Source: Lamellibrachia satsuma
Taxonomy: Eukaryota > Annelida > Polychaeta > Sabellida > Siboglinidae
Assembly (NCBI GenBank): GCA_033239005.1
Contig: BSQZ01000035.1
Coordinates: 4,802,501 to 4,866,500 of the forward strand
Length of the DNA: 64,000 nucleotides
Direction of reading: 5' to 3'
The notes under the pieces were generated by a model. That model was not told the DNA's origin. It did no database searches and saw only the letters and a list, made by a program, of their open reading frames with translations. The position numbers and the translations under genes were made by a program. Shown piece after piece: positions 12,481-23,416 of the stretch; the stretch's first letter is position 1; the number at the start of each line of letters is the position of its first letter.

Positions 12481-13203
12481 CTGAAACCAATGTAGGCAAA
12501 TCACCAATCATCAAAGGTGCTTAATCAATTTGATTTTTTGCTAGTCTCATTTCAAATTAAGTTTGCGAAAAACCAAACCTACCTAGTATCCACAACAACA
12601 TGTTAGCTTGTTTGTGCAACTTTTGTATGTAGTTTTTGTCAAATCATCAGACAAACTATTAAATTAGTTAATGCTTGTTCAGGCATTTACTGAAGTAAAA
12701 ATCGAAATGCTGAAAAATTACGATTTGAAATTTGGTAAAATTTTGTAACTTTGTCATGTGATCGGATAGAAGTCACGCCCATGATCAGCATTGACCCACA
12801 CATTGTTTACCATTTTAGATATCCACTATTTTGATCCTTACCAGATCTAATGTCTAATGTAAATTTTGATGATTTGAAGAAAAATAGGCATTTTTTTATT
12901 AAATGGACTGCGGATGTTACATAAACTATTCATACACTACATATTTGGACACTAATGAACTGGATTTGCGATAGGCTAAATCAGTTGAAGAAGCAGTTTT
13001 AACTAATAAAATGTGGACAAATTACATTGAAGTATAATAGATCTTCAATAACATTTTTGGAATGAAAAAATCTGCTTACTCTGACTTCCATATAAATTCT
13101 TTAAGGAAATCAATGTATTTATGACTTTAACATCAACCAATGGCTACAGACTGAGACTGCGAGAAATCCATCCACAACAAAAACTGGACCCTCTGTGACC
13201 CAC
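12481..13203. other. Intron between EGF exons 25 and 26
   Basis: AT-rich sequence without a recognised element or array. Nothing coding on either strand. Confidence 0.5.
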
Positions 13204-13461
13204 CTTCCTTGCACTGGTCTCCCATGTATCCAGGGGTACATTCACATGCCCCTGTCACGTGATCACAGGGCGAGTTGTTCTGGCAGTCACAGGTGTCCAC
13301 GCAGTTGAGGCCATAGCGGCCAGCAGAACACTTCTGTTCACAGACTGGCCCAACCCAGCCTGCTGGACACGCGCACTGACCAATGGTGATGTCACACTGA
13401 CCACCATTCTCACATTGACATGTGTCACGACAGTCTGTGCCAAATGTGCCATCATTGCACA
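13204..13461 (-). CDS. MEGF6-like: EGF exon 25: two laminin-type EGF modules
   Basis: 258 nt, phase 1-1, acceptor TTACAG, donor GTGGGT. Modules CNDGTFGTDCRDTC... and CSAGRYGLNCVDTC..., each with eight cysteines. The first 25 or so bases of this exon, with part of the acceptor, are copied several times in the tandem array immediately upstream on the minus strand (13462-13740); see findings. The splice boundary chosen here is the one whose downstream sequence continues into a normal module. Confidence 0.88.
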
Positions 13462-13740
13462 CTGTAACAAAGTGATGACAACCATTAGCAGTGGTGAATG
13501 TGCCATCATTGCATGTTGTTGTAACAAAGTGATGACAACCATTAGTAGTGGTGAATGTGCCATCATTGCATGTTGTTGTAACAAAGTGGTGACAACCATT
13601 AGTAGTGGTGAATGTACCATCACTGCACGCTGTAACATAGTGGTGACAACCGTTAGTAGTGGTGAATGTGCCATCATTGCACACTGAACTAAATGACGAC
13701 AACCATTAGTAGTGGTGAATTTGTTGTCATTGCACTTCAC
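13440..13740. repeat. 54-57 bp minisatellite containing copies of the exon 25 acceptor edge
   Basis: Five copies of a unit of about 54-57 bp. On the minus strand each copy has TGCAATGATGGCACATT (or a near variant), the same as the beginning of exon 25, preceded by GTCATCACTTTGTTACA. The minus-strand frame is open through all copies. Two outer copies keep an AG at the acceptor position (extended exon ends 13629 and 13683), while the inner ones read ACAACA and have lost it. Confidence 0.9.
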
Positions 13741-13854
13741 ATCAGCTACTCTAAAAAGGTGTGTTTATCAGTGTTTTATACTTCACTGTCCTCACTGAAA
13801 TGGGCAACTGATTCCACAGATTGGCAGCGGCCACAGCAAATCACAACCACTGCA

Positions 13855-14408
13855 AACATTGCAACACAGGAGTGATGTGCTCATGTTGTCTGGTACGGCA
13901 AACATTGCAACACAGGAGTGATGTGCTCATGTTTTCTGGTACGGCAAACATTGCAACACAGGAGTGATGTGCTCATGTTGTCTGGTACGGCAAACATTGC
14001 AACACAGGAGTGATGTGCTCATGTTGTCTGGTACGGCAAACATTGCCACACAGGAGTGATGTGCTCATGTTTTCTGGTACGGCAAACATTGCAACACAGG
14101 AGTGATGTGCTCATGTTGTCTGGTACGGCAAACATTGCAACACAGGAGTGATGTGCTCATGTTGTCTGGTACGGCAAACATTGCCACACAGGAGTGATGT
14201 GCTCATGTTTTCTGGTACGGCAAACATTGCAACACAGGAGTGATGTGCTCATGTTGTCTGGTACGGCAAACATTGCAACACAGGAGTGATGTGCTCATGT
14301 TGCCTGGTACAGCAAACATTGCAACACAGGAGTGATGTACTCATGTTGTCTGGTACGGCAAACATTGCCACACAGGAGTGATGTGCTCATGTTGTCTGGT
14401 ACGGCAAA
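13855..14408. repeat. 46-bp minisatellite, about 12 copies
   Basis: Very homogeneous copies of a 46-bp unit containing CAACACAGGAGTGATGTGCT and TCTGGTACGGCAA; variants differ by single bases (GTTGTC/GTTTTC, GCAACAC/GCCACAC) that recur in a regular order, which suggests multi-unit duplication. Confidence 0.95.
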
Positions 14409-14549
14409 CGAGGCATGCTGCACAGTTTTATACACATTGCAAATGGTGCAGCGTTGTCTGCAGAAGGCTGTGTAACAAAGTGTTGCCATAATCCAAGCTT
14501 GACATCAAGAGGGCATGTACCAAGGTTTTGCAAGCATCATCAGTTATAA

Positions 14550-14845
14550 AAAATGGTACATTCTTATAATGCGCGGTATCCAGTCCGTAGGACTGCTCAA
14601 AGCACTTTACACTTCACCCTCTGGCAGACCTGTTCATTCCAAGGCCGTCTCATCTTCTCTGGGAAGCACTCAGCTGTACTGCCAGGTACTCATTTATACA
14701 GCTGAGTGAACTGTGGCAACGTGGGGTGATCAAACTTGCCAACGGTTCAAACCGACCACAGTGGGATTTGAAACCAGGTACTCTAGATTGAGAGTCCGGT
14801 CTTCTAACCGGTATGCCATCATGCCACACATGCCGGTACACCATC
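14550..14845 (-). mobile_element. tRNA-derived SINE
   Basis: Read on the minus strand it starts with a tRNA-like head: box A-like TGGCATACCGG and box B-like GGTTTCAAATCCC, 30-odd bp apart. The body, including CAGGTACTCATTTA and CTCAAAGCACTTTACACTTC (plus-strand reading), is shared with the element at 18549-18882, proving a dispersed family. Ends are approximate. Confidence 0.75.
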
Positions 14846-15261
14846 GTGCTCCATCAGTTATGCTTGACCGAATTTTCACAATATTTGATAGTAAGATGAC
14901 TTTACTAACTGTGCAACCTGAACTTCTATCATTACTCCGCTATCATACAGCATGCCCAGATTGCGCATAAACGACTTTGTATAATTCGGTGTCCAGTTAC
15001 TGTCAATGATACTTCAGCGGGTAAATCAACTCGTTGTTTTGCTGTAAGGAAGATGACTGCCTCTGACTTCTCTTTGTTCAACTTCAGTTGATTTTTCTCC
15101 ATCCCGTCTGCCACTTCTGCTACACATGCCTCAACCTTAGACAGGGCCACAACTATGCATTTGTCATGTTCTATAAATATAAATTATAAAAATTTATGTG
15201 TCATCCGCATAACAATGGTATTGCATTCTGTGTTGAGCAATAATATCACCGATGGGTCTTC

Positions 15262-15266
<5 letters not shown>

Positions 15267-15297
<31 letters not shown>

Positions 15298-15370
15298 TGT
15301 ATGTATGTATGTATGTATGTATGTATGTATGTATGTATGTATGTATGTATGTATGTATGTATGTATGTAT

Positions 15371-15409
<39 letters not shown>

Positions 15410-15410
15410 G
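15267..15410. repeat. (TATG)n followed by (TA)n microsatellite inside the LINE
   Basis: About 26 TATG/GTAT tetranucleotides at 15267-15372, then a TA run to about 15410. It interrupts the LINE reverse transcriptase between [12 protein letters not shown] and YHCYADDT, so it expanded inside the dead element. Confidence 0.97.
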
Positions 15411-16603
15411 AGTACAATATTGAACTAAGCACTGATCCTTGTGGGATGCCATATTTCAAAGCACAACCAGTGTCGACATGACGCTGTCCACGGCGACTTT
15501 CTGATAGCGTTCGCTGATGTATGACTGCAGCAATGCAAGCGCTGAGTCTGTGATGCCAAATGAGTGTTCCAGTGGAGCCATCAAGAACTCATGTTCGATT
15601 GTATTGAGAGTGCTTGACAAGTCAAGCATCACGAGAACAGTGTTGTATTTTCTGTCCAGTGCTGCGCCAATGTCATTCTTAACTCATAGGAGCCCCATCT
15701 CTGCTGCAGCGATATGCCGAATGAAATGTATCGCGTAAGTTGTTCGTATCAATATGTGTTGATTTGTCTTGCAACCACCTTCTCCATAAGCTTTGAAATG
15801 AATGGCAGGTTCGAAATAGGGCGGTAGTTGCATATGATATCTTTGTCCACCGTCAGAGCAACTGCAACCAATCACATGACGCCTGACTCAGTGACTGATG
15901 TGAATCATGTTAGTGTCACACCACAGAAACCAGTGTCATCACTCATTGCAGCCACGATTGTGTCCGAATGATTGTCGCTGCGAGAGCCTATGCTCTCTCG
16001 GATGTCATTTATTTCTCAATGAAGTAGTCGCCAAAACGTTGTGCCACATCTCCCGGAGACACATACAATGGCAATTTTGTGTGCCATTGTTTCCTATAAG
16101 GTCGTTTGTGATGTTGAAGAGCTGTTTTTGGTCGTTCCCATAACTGGCGATCTTAGACGAATAGTAGTTTCGCTTCTCTGTGCGAAACACATTGCGTTCG
16201 ATATGTCTGTACTTCTATGCCAATCATGTTTCTCATGCTGGAGTTCATCGGTGTACCAAGGCGAGTCTTGTCGCATTGTTACAATCATCTCGTGCAAGGG
16301 AGGGTGGTGGCCGTAAACCATAAATGTAAACCGGTGTAATGTTCAGATCCAGCGATGAGGTAATATCTTGGCCAAAATCTGAAATGCAAATCTGACGCAA
16401 TCGTTGTTTTCCACACCCGAGCTGGCTTACTCACATTTACTAAAAATGTAATAGCTGTGTGATCATCGGATGGTTTGTCATGTGTATTACATAAGCACGG
16501 GTCATAAACACTTGGTCATGTCTGTATTATCATGTCAGTACTATCCCGAATGATGACAAACGTCCAGGGTGTGAACAATTTTGTGCATGGGATCTGGAAC
16601 AAG

Positions 16604-17080
16604 TTATGTCATTCCACGCCGGACATCCGGTTTTGTTGGGATGTCCATGTGGAAGTTTAAATCACCAGTAATAATAATGTCATGCATATCCAGCATTATA
16701 TCATCTAAATAAGCGAACCACTGATCGAAGAAAACGTTGTTGGTGAAACTGTTTTGCTTCGATGACGGAGGACAATACATGACACACAACCTGAAGGTGA
16801 CACCATGTGTTGCTATATAGTAATCGCTGTATTCAAAATGACTGTGACTTCCATGAGTTGACATCGCCTTCAATGTCAGGCCGGATTTGTACAGCACAGT
16901 CACTCCACTGCCGCACTTTCTACCAGGTTGTGACACAGCATGGAATCTGTTTCCACGAGGAACTGGCATGCTTATTACGTGATCATTGATGACACTACCG
17001 AGCCATGTCTCTGTTAGGGCCAAAATGTCAATGTCCCATGAAATCATGACGTCAGCGACAGAGAGCATACATTGATACAA
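16604..17080 (-). pseudogene. Endonuclease domain of the decayed LINE
   Basis: Open frame of 158 codons without a usable start. It shows the exonuclease/endonuclease/phosphatase fold signatures: TETWLG, a glycine-rich GVTVLYKSG strand, CVMYCPP and GDLNFHMD. The N-terminal Asn/Glu part of the domain is in another frame upstream, so a frameshift separates them. Confidence 0.75.
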
Positions 17081-17754
17081 TGCACGTCCAGTTGTATGCT
17101 CCGTGGATGGCCGATCTCTGCCATAGATGGGTTGTGCTTAGTCAGTGTGCTGAGAGAAGTTTCAATGTCCACAGGATGGAGGTTCTGTTCACATACCCCA
17201 GTTCTCTTTAGTAGGATGCTGGTAGACACTGCCGGGAGGCGATGGTTAACCAGTACAGACATCGATCTCTGTTTTAACCTGCCAGCTCTGTGGCCACAGC
17301 AAGTGCTAGCATCCTTGAAATGTTTGAAAGGAGACCACATAAAAACATTATTGCCCAGTCCATGGTAGAGCCAGTTGCCAATAGCCCTTCCAATTTGAAC
17401 CAATTCATTCCTGTTGTACGTAATCATTCCAAGAAGAATGACAAAGCTATTTCTAGATGTTACGACAAAAAAAGCATACTGTCCATAATAACTCAGCTGT
17501 TGTTGCGTTTGTCACAATAAACTGGATAAAATAAAATGCTTGTTTAGTTGTCTGGTGCACAAGGCTGCTTCTTATTCTAAGTGGTATCTTCTTCTTTGAA
17601 ATGTAATTTACACTATTATAACAAGGTATCCTGATTATGCTTCTTCTGTACAACTGAGTGACCAAGAAACAAAGAGGAAACAAGGAGGAAACAACATTAA
17701 GCTGAATGAACTGCTATACCACAATATCCTCAACAAGCAGTCAATTCTACGTAC

Positions 17755-17883
17755 CTCGGTTACAGTGGCGCCCCTTGTGGCCAGGTTTGCACATACATTC
17801 ACCAGTGATGTGGTCACATGAACTGTTCTTGCTGCACCGACACACACCCTCACAATCAGGGCCAAATGTGCCCTCCTCACACC
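17755..17883 (-). CDS. MEGF6-like: EGF exon 24: one laminin-type EGF module
   Basis: 129 nt, phase 1-1, acceptor CCACAG, donor GTACGT. Starts CEEGTFGPDCEGVCRC and has SSCDHITGECMCKPGHKGRHC; eight cysteines. The module uses SKNSSC instead of NGxxC. Confidence 0.9.
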
Positions 17884-18208
17884 CTGTGGGGCACAGGCAG
17901 ACAGTGGTTAACTTGGCTGGTGCATCTAACATGATAGTTGGATATTTCCTCAAAACACTAAAATATATTTTTTAGAATATTTTTGTAACAAAAGAACACT
18001 TGGGTATAATATCATATTTGAATAAATACTCAAGATAAATGTTCAGTTTATGTGTTCCTTAGTAAAAAATCTCTTCAGTTGCCCTCAAGGTTGACTGGTT
18101 TCTGGGTCTCATATCATCATTTGAAAGCAGACAAAAAACTATATAATAAAATTGTTAATAATATAAAATAATGACAACGGTTGAGTGTTTGCCTGTAGAA
18201 TGACTTAC

Positions 18209-18337
18209 GTTTCTCGCATGCCAGACCCTTGTAGCCAGGTGGACAGAGACACTCTCCGGTGATGTGGTAGCATGGCTCACCAGATGCACATGTACACTTC
18301 TGTCCACAGCCAACACCGTATGTACCAGGCACACAAG
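18209..18337 (-). CDS. MEGF6-like: EGF exon 23: one laminin-type EGF module
   Basis: 129 nt, phase 1-1, acceptor TTGCAG, donor GTAAGT. Encodes [16 protein letters not shown], then [19 protein letters not shown]; eight cysteines. The Tyr in CYHITG replaces the usual Asp or Asn. Confidence 0.9.
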
Positions 18338-18548
18338 CTGCAACCACAACATTCACTTCACTTGTCGTCACTTCCGTCAGCATACAGCAGCTCTTGCTGA
18401 ACTCTAGGAAGGGTAATTTAAAGATATCAGTATGTCACAACTCAAAAGTTTGAGCAGTTTTTAAAAAATGTACTCCAAACAGCCTACATCTAACAGTAAC
18501 GCAGTGTGTGGATTTAGGTGTGCAGTGTCATTTAGAATCTGGCAAAGG

Positions 18549-18882
18549 TATGTTCTTATATAGCGCCATATCCAGTCCATAGGATCACTCAAAGCACTTT
18601 ACACTTCACCCCTGGAAGAAATATTCATTCCAACACCAACTTGACTTGCCTGAGAAACATTCAGCCATGCAGCAAATACTATGCAAAGAATAATTGGTCA
18701 CATATATCCACCACTGTCTATAGCCAGGTACTCATTTACACAGCTAAGCGAACAGAGACAACGTGGAGTGAACAAAATTGGCCAAGTTTCGAAATGGCAG
18801 TGACAGGATTCGAACCCTGGTTTTCTCAAATGAGAGTCCTATGTTCTAACCACCGTGTCACACTACACCACCATGCAACACC
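18549..18882 (-). mobile_element. tRNA-derived SINE, second copy of the family
   Basis: Minus-strand head has box A-like TGGTTAGAACATAGG and box B GGTTCGAATCC. Its body matches 14550-14845 (CAGGTACTCATTTACACAGC, ACAACGTGGAGTGA..., AAAGCACTTTACACTTCACC in plus reading). It has about 60 bp in the middle (around 18650-18715) that differ from the first copy. Confidence 0.78.
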
Positions 18883-18963
18883 ACCACGCCATTCCACAGG
18901 TAAGTGTGTCGATCTAGCGATAGGAGCAAGAAAACTATATGGAGTAGATATGTACACCTGCAA

Positions 18964-19256
18964 TGTTTACAGTATCAGAACCTGTCTGCTGTGGGCAGTG
19001 CAAGGTGCCAATGTTTAAAGTATCAGAACCTGTCTGCTGTGGGCAGTGCAAGGTGCCAATGTTTACAGTATCAGAACCTGTCTGCTGTGGGCAGTGCAAG
19101 GTGCCAATGTTTACGGTATCAGAACCTGTCTGCTGTGGGCAGTGCAAGGTGCCAATGTTTACAGTATCAGAACCTGTCTGCTGTGGGCAGTGCAAGGTGC
19201 CAATGTTTACAGTATCAGAACCTGTCTGCTGTGGACAGTGCATGGTGCCAATGTTT
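18964..19256. repeat. 48-bp minisatellite, 6 copies, touching the donor of EGF exon 22
   Basis: Six almost identical 48-bp units containing GTATCAGAACCTGTCTGCTG and GCAGTGCAAGGTGCCAAT. The last copy ends about 10 bp from the donor GTAAGT of the exon at 19268-19396. Because 48 is divisible by 3, all frames stay open, giving spurious reading frames on both strands. Confidence 0.97.
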
Positions 19257-19267
19257 TAATGACTTAC

Positions 19268-19396
19268 CTTTCTCACACATGCGTCCGTGCCAGCCGGCCT
19301 GACACTCACATGTTCCTGTCTCGTGGTTGCAGTGACCTCCATTGCGACACTCGCACTGCTCCAGACAGTCCTCACCATAGAAACCATCAGGACAGA
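19268..19396 (-). CDS. MEGF6-like: EGF exon 22: one laminin-type EGF module
   Basis: 129 nt, phase 1-1, acceptor TTTCAG, donor GTAAGT. CPDGFYGEDCLEQCECRNGG, then HETGTCECQAGWHGRMC; eight cysteines, close to family consensus. The downstream intron begins directly with a 48-bp tandem array. Confidence 0.92.
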
Positions 19397-19992
19397 CTGA
19401 AACATACACATGCACAATTGACACATCTGTGGCATCATTTTCATATGATATCTACATTTACATTATAACCAACACCAAACTTTGACTCTCTTTGAAATTT
19501 TAAGATTTAGTGCTTTCCAATACGTTAACAGCCCCAAATTTGTCATACTGGTCCACATCAGTGGGAATGGTGTCTAAATAAGTATGTTTAAGCAGGAGAG
19601 CAACAATGGTAAGTCACACACCCTGGTTTTGCCTGGGGAGCATTTATATTGTGCAGTCATTCAGAAGGAAATCACAAGGCTCAAAACACTTCATGATTCA
19701 TCAGTAATATATTATGTCCAAGCTATGTTATTCTCCAATCAGCATGGCTTTTAGCTAAATTTGCACATATTCTGCATTGTTTTCCACCTTCTTTGCAGAC
19801 ATAAAACACGTAAGGTCCCTATGTTAATTTATATTATCTCTATGTTATTGGTCTTATTTCTAAATGGTCGATTGTGTGTGTTATATTTTAATAACCAATC
19901 TTTCTAAGCCACTCGCAAGCATGAGCTCATCAACTAAATATGTGACATATGAAACATTGAACCAGCAGAAGATCTTCCCAGCCTTCACTTAC
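19397..19992. other. Intron between EGF exons 21 and 22
   Basis: No array, transposon signature or coding signal seen in about 600 bp. Confidence 0.5.
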
Positions 19993-20121
19993 TGTCAGTG
20001 CACTTGTCTCCTGAGTAGCCGACCTTGCACTGACACTTGCCACTGAAGCGGTCACATGAAACACTGTGTTCACAGTCACATGCACGCCCACAGTTCAGGC
20101 CGAACATGCCAGCTGGGCATT
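19993..20121 (-). CDS. MEGF6-like: EGF exon 21: one laminin-type EGF module
   Basis: 129 nt, phase 1-1, acceptor TCATAG, donor GTAAGT. CPAGMFGLNCGRACDC, then CDRFSGKCQCKVGYSGDKC; eight cysteines. Short simple ATT repeats at about 20210-20226 lie in the upstream intron. Confidence 0.9.
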
Positions 20122-20562
20122 CTATGACAGACACATAACGCATTCACTCACTTGTACAGAACAATTTCATTTCTTATATGACGTCTGCTTTTGTTATATA
20201 AGACTTCCATTATTATTATTATTATTGCTATAGAACACCTGGAATACAGATGATATTGGGAGATATTTGTGCCTGAAATTTGCTAACATTTGTGATTTTG
20301 TGTTTATACATGCAGCTAATAACTAATATTGTGGATGTTGTTTCCAAAAAAGTCACAAGCAAACTTGTATTTATTGTTGTCCACAGTACAATTGTTTAGT
20401 ATACATTCAAATGAATTATGCTGGCTCATAATCAATGGCAAACATTACAGATGACAATAAGTTAACTAACCAGTTCCAAATAAGCATGTTCCATATGCAA
20501 GATGTCTGAGATATTGTGCATTAACTTGATAACGGCAATGTTAGATGACATGTCCAACTGAC

Positions 20563-20691
20563 CTTGTTCACAGTAGAGCCCTGTCCAGCCTGATGTGCAG
20601 TTACAGTCGCCAGTCACATGGTTGCACTGACCTCCATTGACACAGCGACATCGCTGGGTGCATCCGACTCCGTAGAAACCCTCCGAACACT
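20563..20691 (-). CDS. MEGF6-like: EGF exon 20: one laminin-type EGF module
   Basis: 129 nt, phase 1-1, donor GTCAGT. The acceptor is TTTAAG, an AAG acceptor weaker than the CAG/TAG ones elsewhere in the gene; the phase and the module start (CSEGFYGVGCTQRC) support it. CNHVTGDCNCTSGWTGLYC completes eight cysteines. Confidence 0.88.
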
Positions 20692-20995
20692 CTTAAATAC
20701 AATCACATAACAATCACATGTCAACAAAACAAAATCATTGGCAGGGACACTTTTCATGATTTTAAAACTGCAAAACAGTATTACTACAAAGTAATAAATG
20801 TGTGCTATTATCTGTCAACGTCATTCAGTCTAAAATATTTAAACTGGAGGCTGGCACATTTCAACAGGCCCGACGGGCACAGTAAGCTTAAGCTAGACAA
20901 TTATACATGGAGGTATAAATTCAGAGAATTAATTCTGTTAAATATGATGAGATGTGAATGGGTTAACTAGCATATGAGCATGCTTGTGAACTTAC

Positions 20996-21086
20996 TTTCT
21001 TCACAATGTGGTCCAAACCAGCCCTGACGACACAGACACCTGCCAGTGATTGTGTCACAACTGCCTCCATTCCCACATCGACACTC
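20996..21086 (-). CDS. MEGF6-like: EGF exon 19: C-terminal part of a split EGF module
   Basis: 91 nt, enters in phase 0 and leaves in phase 1; acceptor TGGCAG, donor GTAAGT. It encodes ECRCGNGGSCDTITGRC, LCRQGWFGPHC and EE, the part of a module after the third cysteine. It completes the half module at the end of exon 18 (CPLGKFGKDCDK), so this intron cuts a module rather than separating two. Confidence 0.9.
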
Positions 21087-21625
21087 CTGCCAGACAGACA
21101 CACAGTTGACAATTTATGCAATTTAAATATAAATGTAAATAATAATTGACAGGCTGACTGACTGACTGATAATTATGACATACCACATCACAACCGATTT
21201 TATATTTGATATTAGTGACATGGACAGGCACTCTCATTCACTCTTCAAATGTTGCCATCTGATCATTAGGGTAGTATATGTTCTCATTGCATTGTTGTGT
21301 TACATCTTATATAAATTGCATGTGCTAAACATCCATAGCAACTGTTTATAACTGGAACTGCTTATCGATTATGAACTGCTTAACCCCTTTTTTGGTGCAC
21401 TAAGCTTGGGTCTCCCAGGGATCTTAGCGCAATACAAGTATTTGATATATTACTATTATTCTTTCAAATTTGTTACATGAAATCAACATCTGATTAGCCA
21501 TTACCAGAAGTAGAGTTAACATCGATGTGAGAATTTGTGAGATGGTGGTCTGTTATCCATAGCACAATTAATTACACTATGTGACATGTCATAAACAGTC
21601 ATAAACACATCACCATGTGACCCAC

Positions 21626-21921
21626 CTTATCACAGTCCTTGCCAAACTTGCCGAGTGGACATGAACTGGCACAGTTGCGTCCTGTCCAGCCGCTTGGACA
21701 GAAGCACTTGCCCATCACTGGGTTGCACTTGGCCCCACGTTCACAGTTGCAGATTCCCTGACAGTCGAGTCCAAAGAAGCCTTCTGGGCAGGCCTTCTCA
21801 CAGAACATGCCACGCCACCCAGGGGTGCAGAAACACCCACCGCTGATGTGTTCACACGACGCACCGTTCTGACACCGACAGATACGCTGACAGCCGGGAC
21901 CAAAGGTGCCATTCTTACATT
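21626..21921 (-). CDS. MEGF6-like: EGF exon 18: two and a third laminin-type EGF modules
   Basis: 296 nt, phase 1 to phase 0; acceptor TTGTAG, donor GTGGGT. Modules CKNGTFGPGCQRIC... and CPEGFFGLDCQGIC..., then the first third of a module (CPLGKFGKDCDK) that continues in exon 19. The lengths 2 + 98 codons fit the phase exactly. Confidence 0.92.
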
Positions 21922-22255
21922 CTACAAACCAACATACAACATCATGAAACATCAAAGCTGCTGTTTTGGTGTCTTGTCTTATGTATTAACTGAATATCTG
22001 AACAGTGTAAAATTAGTTAACATCAATAGCAGAACTTGGCAATATTAATCAAACAATCAATAATTTATTTCCAACACATACATAGATACAATGTACTTGA
22101 CAATGAGCTGTGTTGTTTGTGGCAATAGTGTGGATGTCACTGAGCGACTCCTTCATGTGTAAGCCTCAGTTACTTCATACTTACACAACTGAGTTAGCAA
22201 ATTTATCAACATTTAAGAAAATGTTGTTATAAAATGAGGTTTGATGTCTACTTAC

Positions 22256-22384
22256 TTTCATCACACCCCTCTCCCCTCCAGCCGGGGGCGCAGATGCATT
22301 CCCCTGAATGAGGGTCACATTCAGCACTGTTCTTGCACTGACAAGCCAGCTCACAGTTGCGTCCATATTTCCCTGGTGGACAGG
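22256..22384 (-). CDS. MEGF6-like: EGF exon 17: one laminin-type EGF module
   Basis: 129 nt, phase 1-1, acceptor TTGTAG, donor GTAAGT. CPPGKYGRNCELACQC, then CDPHSGECICAPGWRGEGC; eight cysteines. Confidence 0.92.
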
Positions 22385-23287
22385 CTACAAATGCACCAAA
22401 CTATGATCACTCTCACGGTGGCTCCTAAGATAGCGACCAACACTGGTCTTAGTTTTTGTTGTTGTTTTTTTAAGTTGAAATTGTCATGGTATTGTATGTA
22501 TGTATCGATTCTATGTATGTATCGATTCTATGTATGTATATGACTAATTTATGTTACTGTTTTGCTATGGGTCAAAGCACAACAATCAATCAATCAATCA
22601 GTCAATCAATCAATCTATGCTTGCCTTGTAGACGATGTAAAACTTCACAAACCATTACATCTGTACCTTGATGGAATACTTTAAATACACAAGACATTTA
22701 ATGGCGCCCAATACTAGGACAATGCAGTTTCATCAGTGTCTAGTTACTAGACAAACATACAAGATGTTTGTGATTTTATGGTCAAAACATTTAATCCAGA
22801 ATCAACATTAATATGAGAAATAAAACAAATCTACTAAACTAAAACACAACAGATATTGAAGAAAACATATTCTAAATTCCACTCTTTTAAGGAGCTGTAT
22901 CAAAACATATTTGGTACTAAACAAAATTGGTTTCACTGCTGTGAAGCTGTTTCATCTGATGTCATAGTGATGTATGTTTTATAAAAAACATCATTTATTT
23001 TTCGATAATAGTTTATAAAAGTTCTGACTTTGAGTGCATGCCGGCAGTTGTGCGTAATGATGACTGTAGTGCCACATTGCAAATTAACAGTTGCTGAAGT
23101 TGCTCATAGGCCAATGTACTACGATGTTTCATATAGGTAGGGGTCTGATGCTAAATGACATTGGTTTTGTGTAGTGTTGTACATGAATGTTTAGAGATAG
23201 CACCTAACAAACGGTGAAAACAGTGAATAAACAAATGCATCCATTCTTGTGATGAAGCACATGTTGCCTGGACCAAGGAAGACTTAC
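22385..23287. other. Intron between EGF exons 16 and 17
   Basis: Contains short TATG-type repeats at about 22494-22540 and a (CAAT)n/(TCAA) stretch at about 22583-22615. The rest is ordinary AT-rich sequence. Confidence 0.6.
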
Positions 23288-23416
23288 GCTGGTCACACAT
23301 TTGTCCCATCCACCCCTCGGTGCAGTTACAGTGGCCCTCCAAGGGATTGCAGGTTGCGCCGTTCTCACACTGGCACCGCAGCAGACACTGTGTACCGTAG
23401 CGCCCCTCAGGACACA
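23288..23416 (-). CDS. MEGF6-like: EGF exon 16: one laminin-type EGF module
   Basis: 129 nt, phase 1-1, acceptor TGCCAG, donor GTAAGT. CPEGRYGTQCLLRCQC, then CNPLEGHCNCTEGWMGQMC; eight cysteines; NCT is a potential N-glycosylation site. Confidence 0.92.

Larger units (their letters stand above)
14870..17430 (-). mobile_element. Decayed LINE (CR1/L2-like group), full EN to RT remnants
   Basis: In minus-strand order: an N-terminal part (17427-17044), an endonuclease region (17080-16604) with DILALTETWL, CVMYCPPSSKQNS and IIITGDLNFHMD, a linker with MKRNYYSSKI-type sequence (about 16190-16000), and RT fragments: NYRPISNLPFISKLMEKVV (about 15830), VLVMLDLSS (about 15630), [17 protein letters not shown] (about 15450) and CYADDT (about 15210). 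Several frameshifts and stops break it. A TATG/TA microsatellite sits between the last two RT blocks. It is in the intron between EGF exons 24 and 25, same strand as the gene. Confidence 0.85.

Noticed and set aside
13133..13702. Extended EGF exon including all five upstream repeat units
   Set aside because: The extra part has no module structure and the proximal acceptor TTACAG gives a normal 258-nt double module; extension is kept only as an alternative splice possibility.
18780..18882. A genuine tRNA gene (box A and box B present on the minus strand)
   Set aside because: No complete cloverleaf with acceptor stem is apparent and the sequence continues into a body shared with another copy, so it is a SINE head.
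18904..19302. Open frames on both strands over the 48-bp array
   Set aside because: Perfect tandem repeat with unit divisible by three; no protein-like variation among copies.
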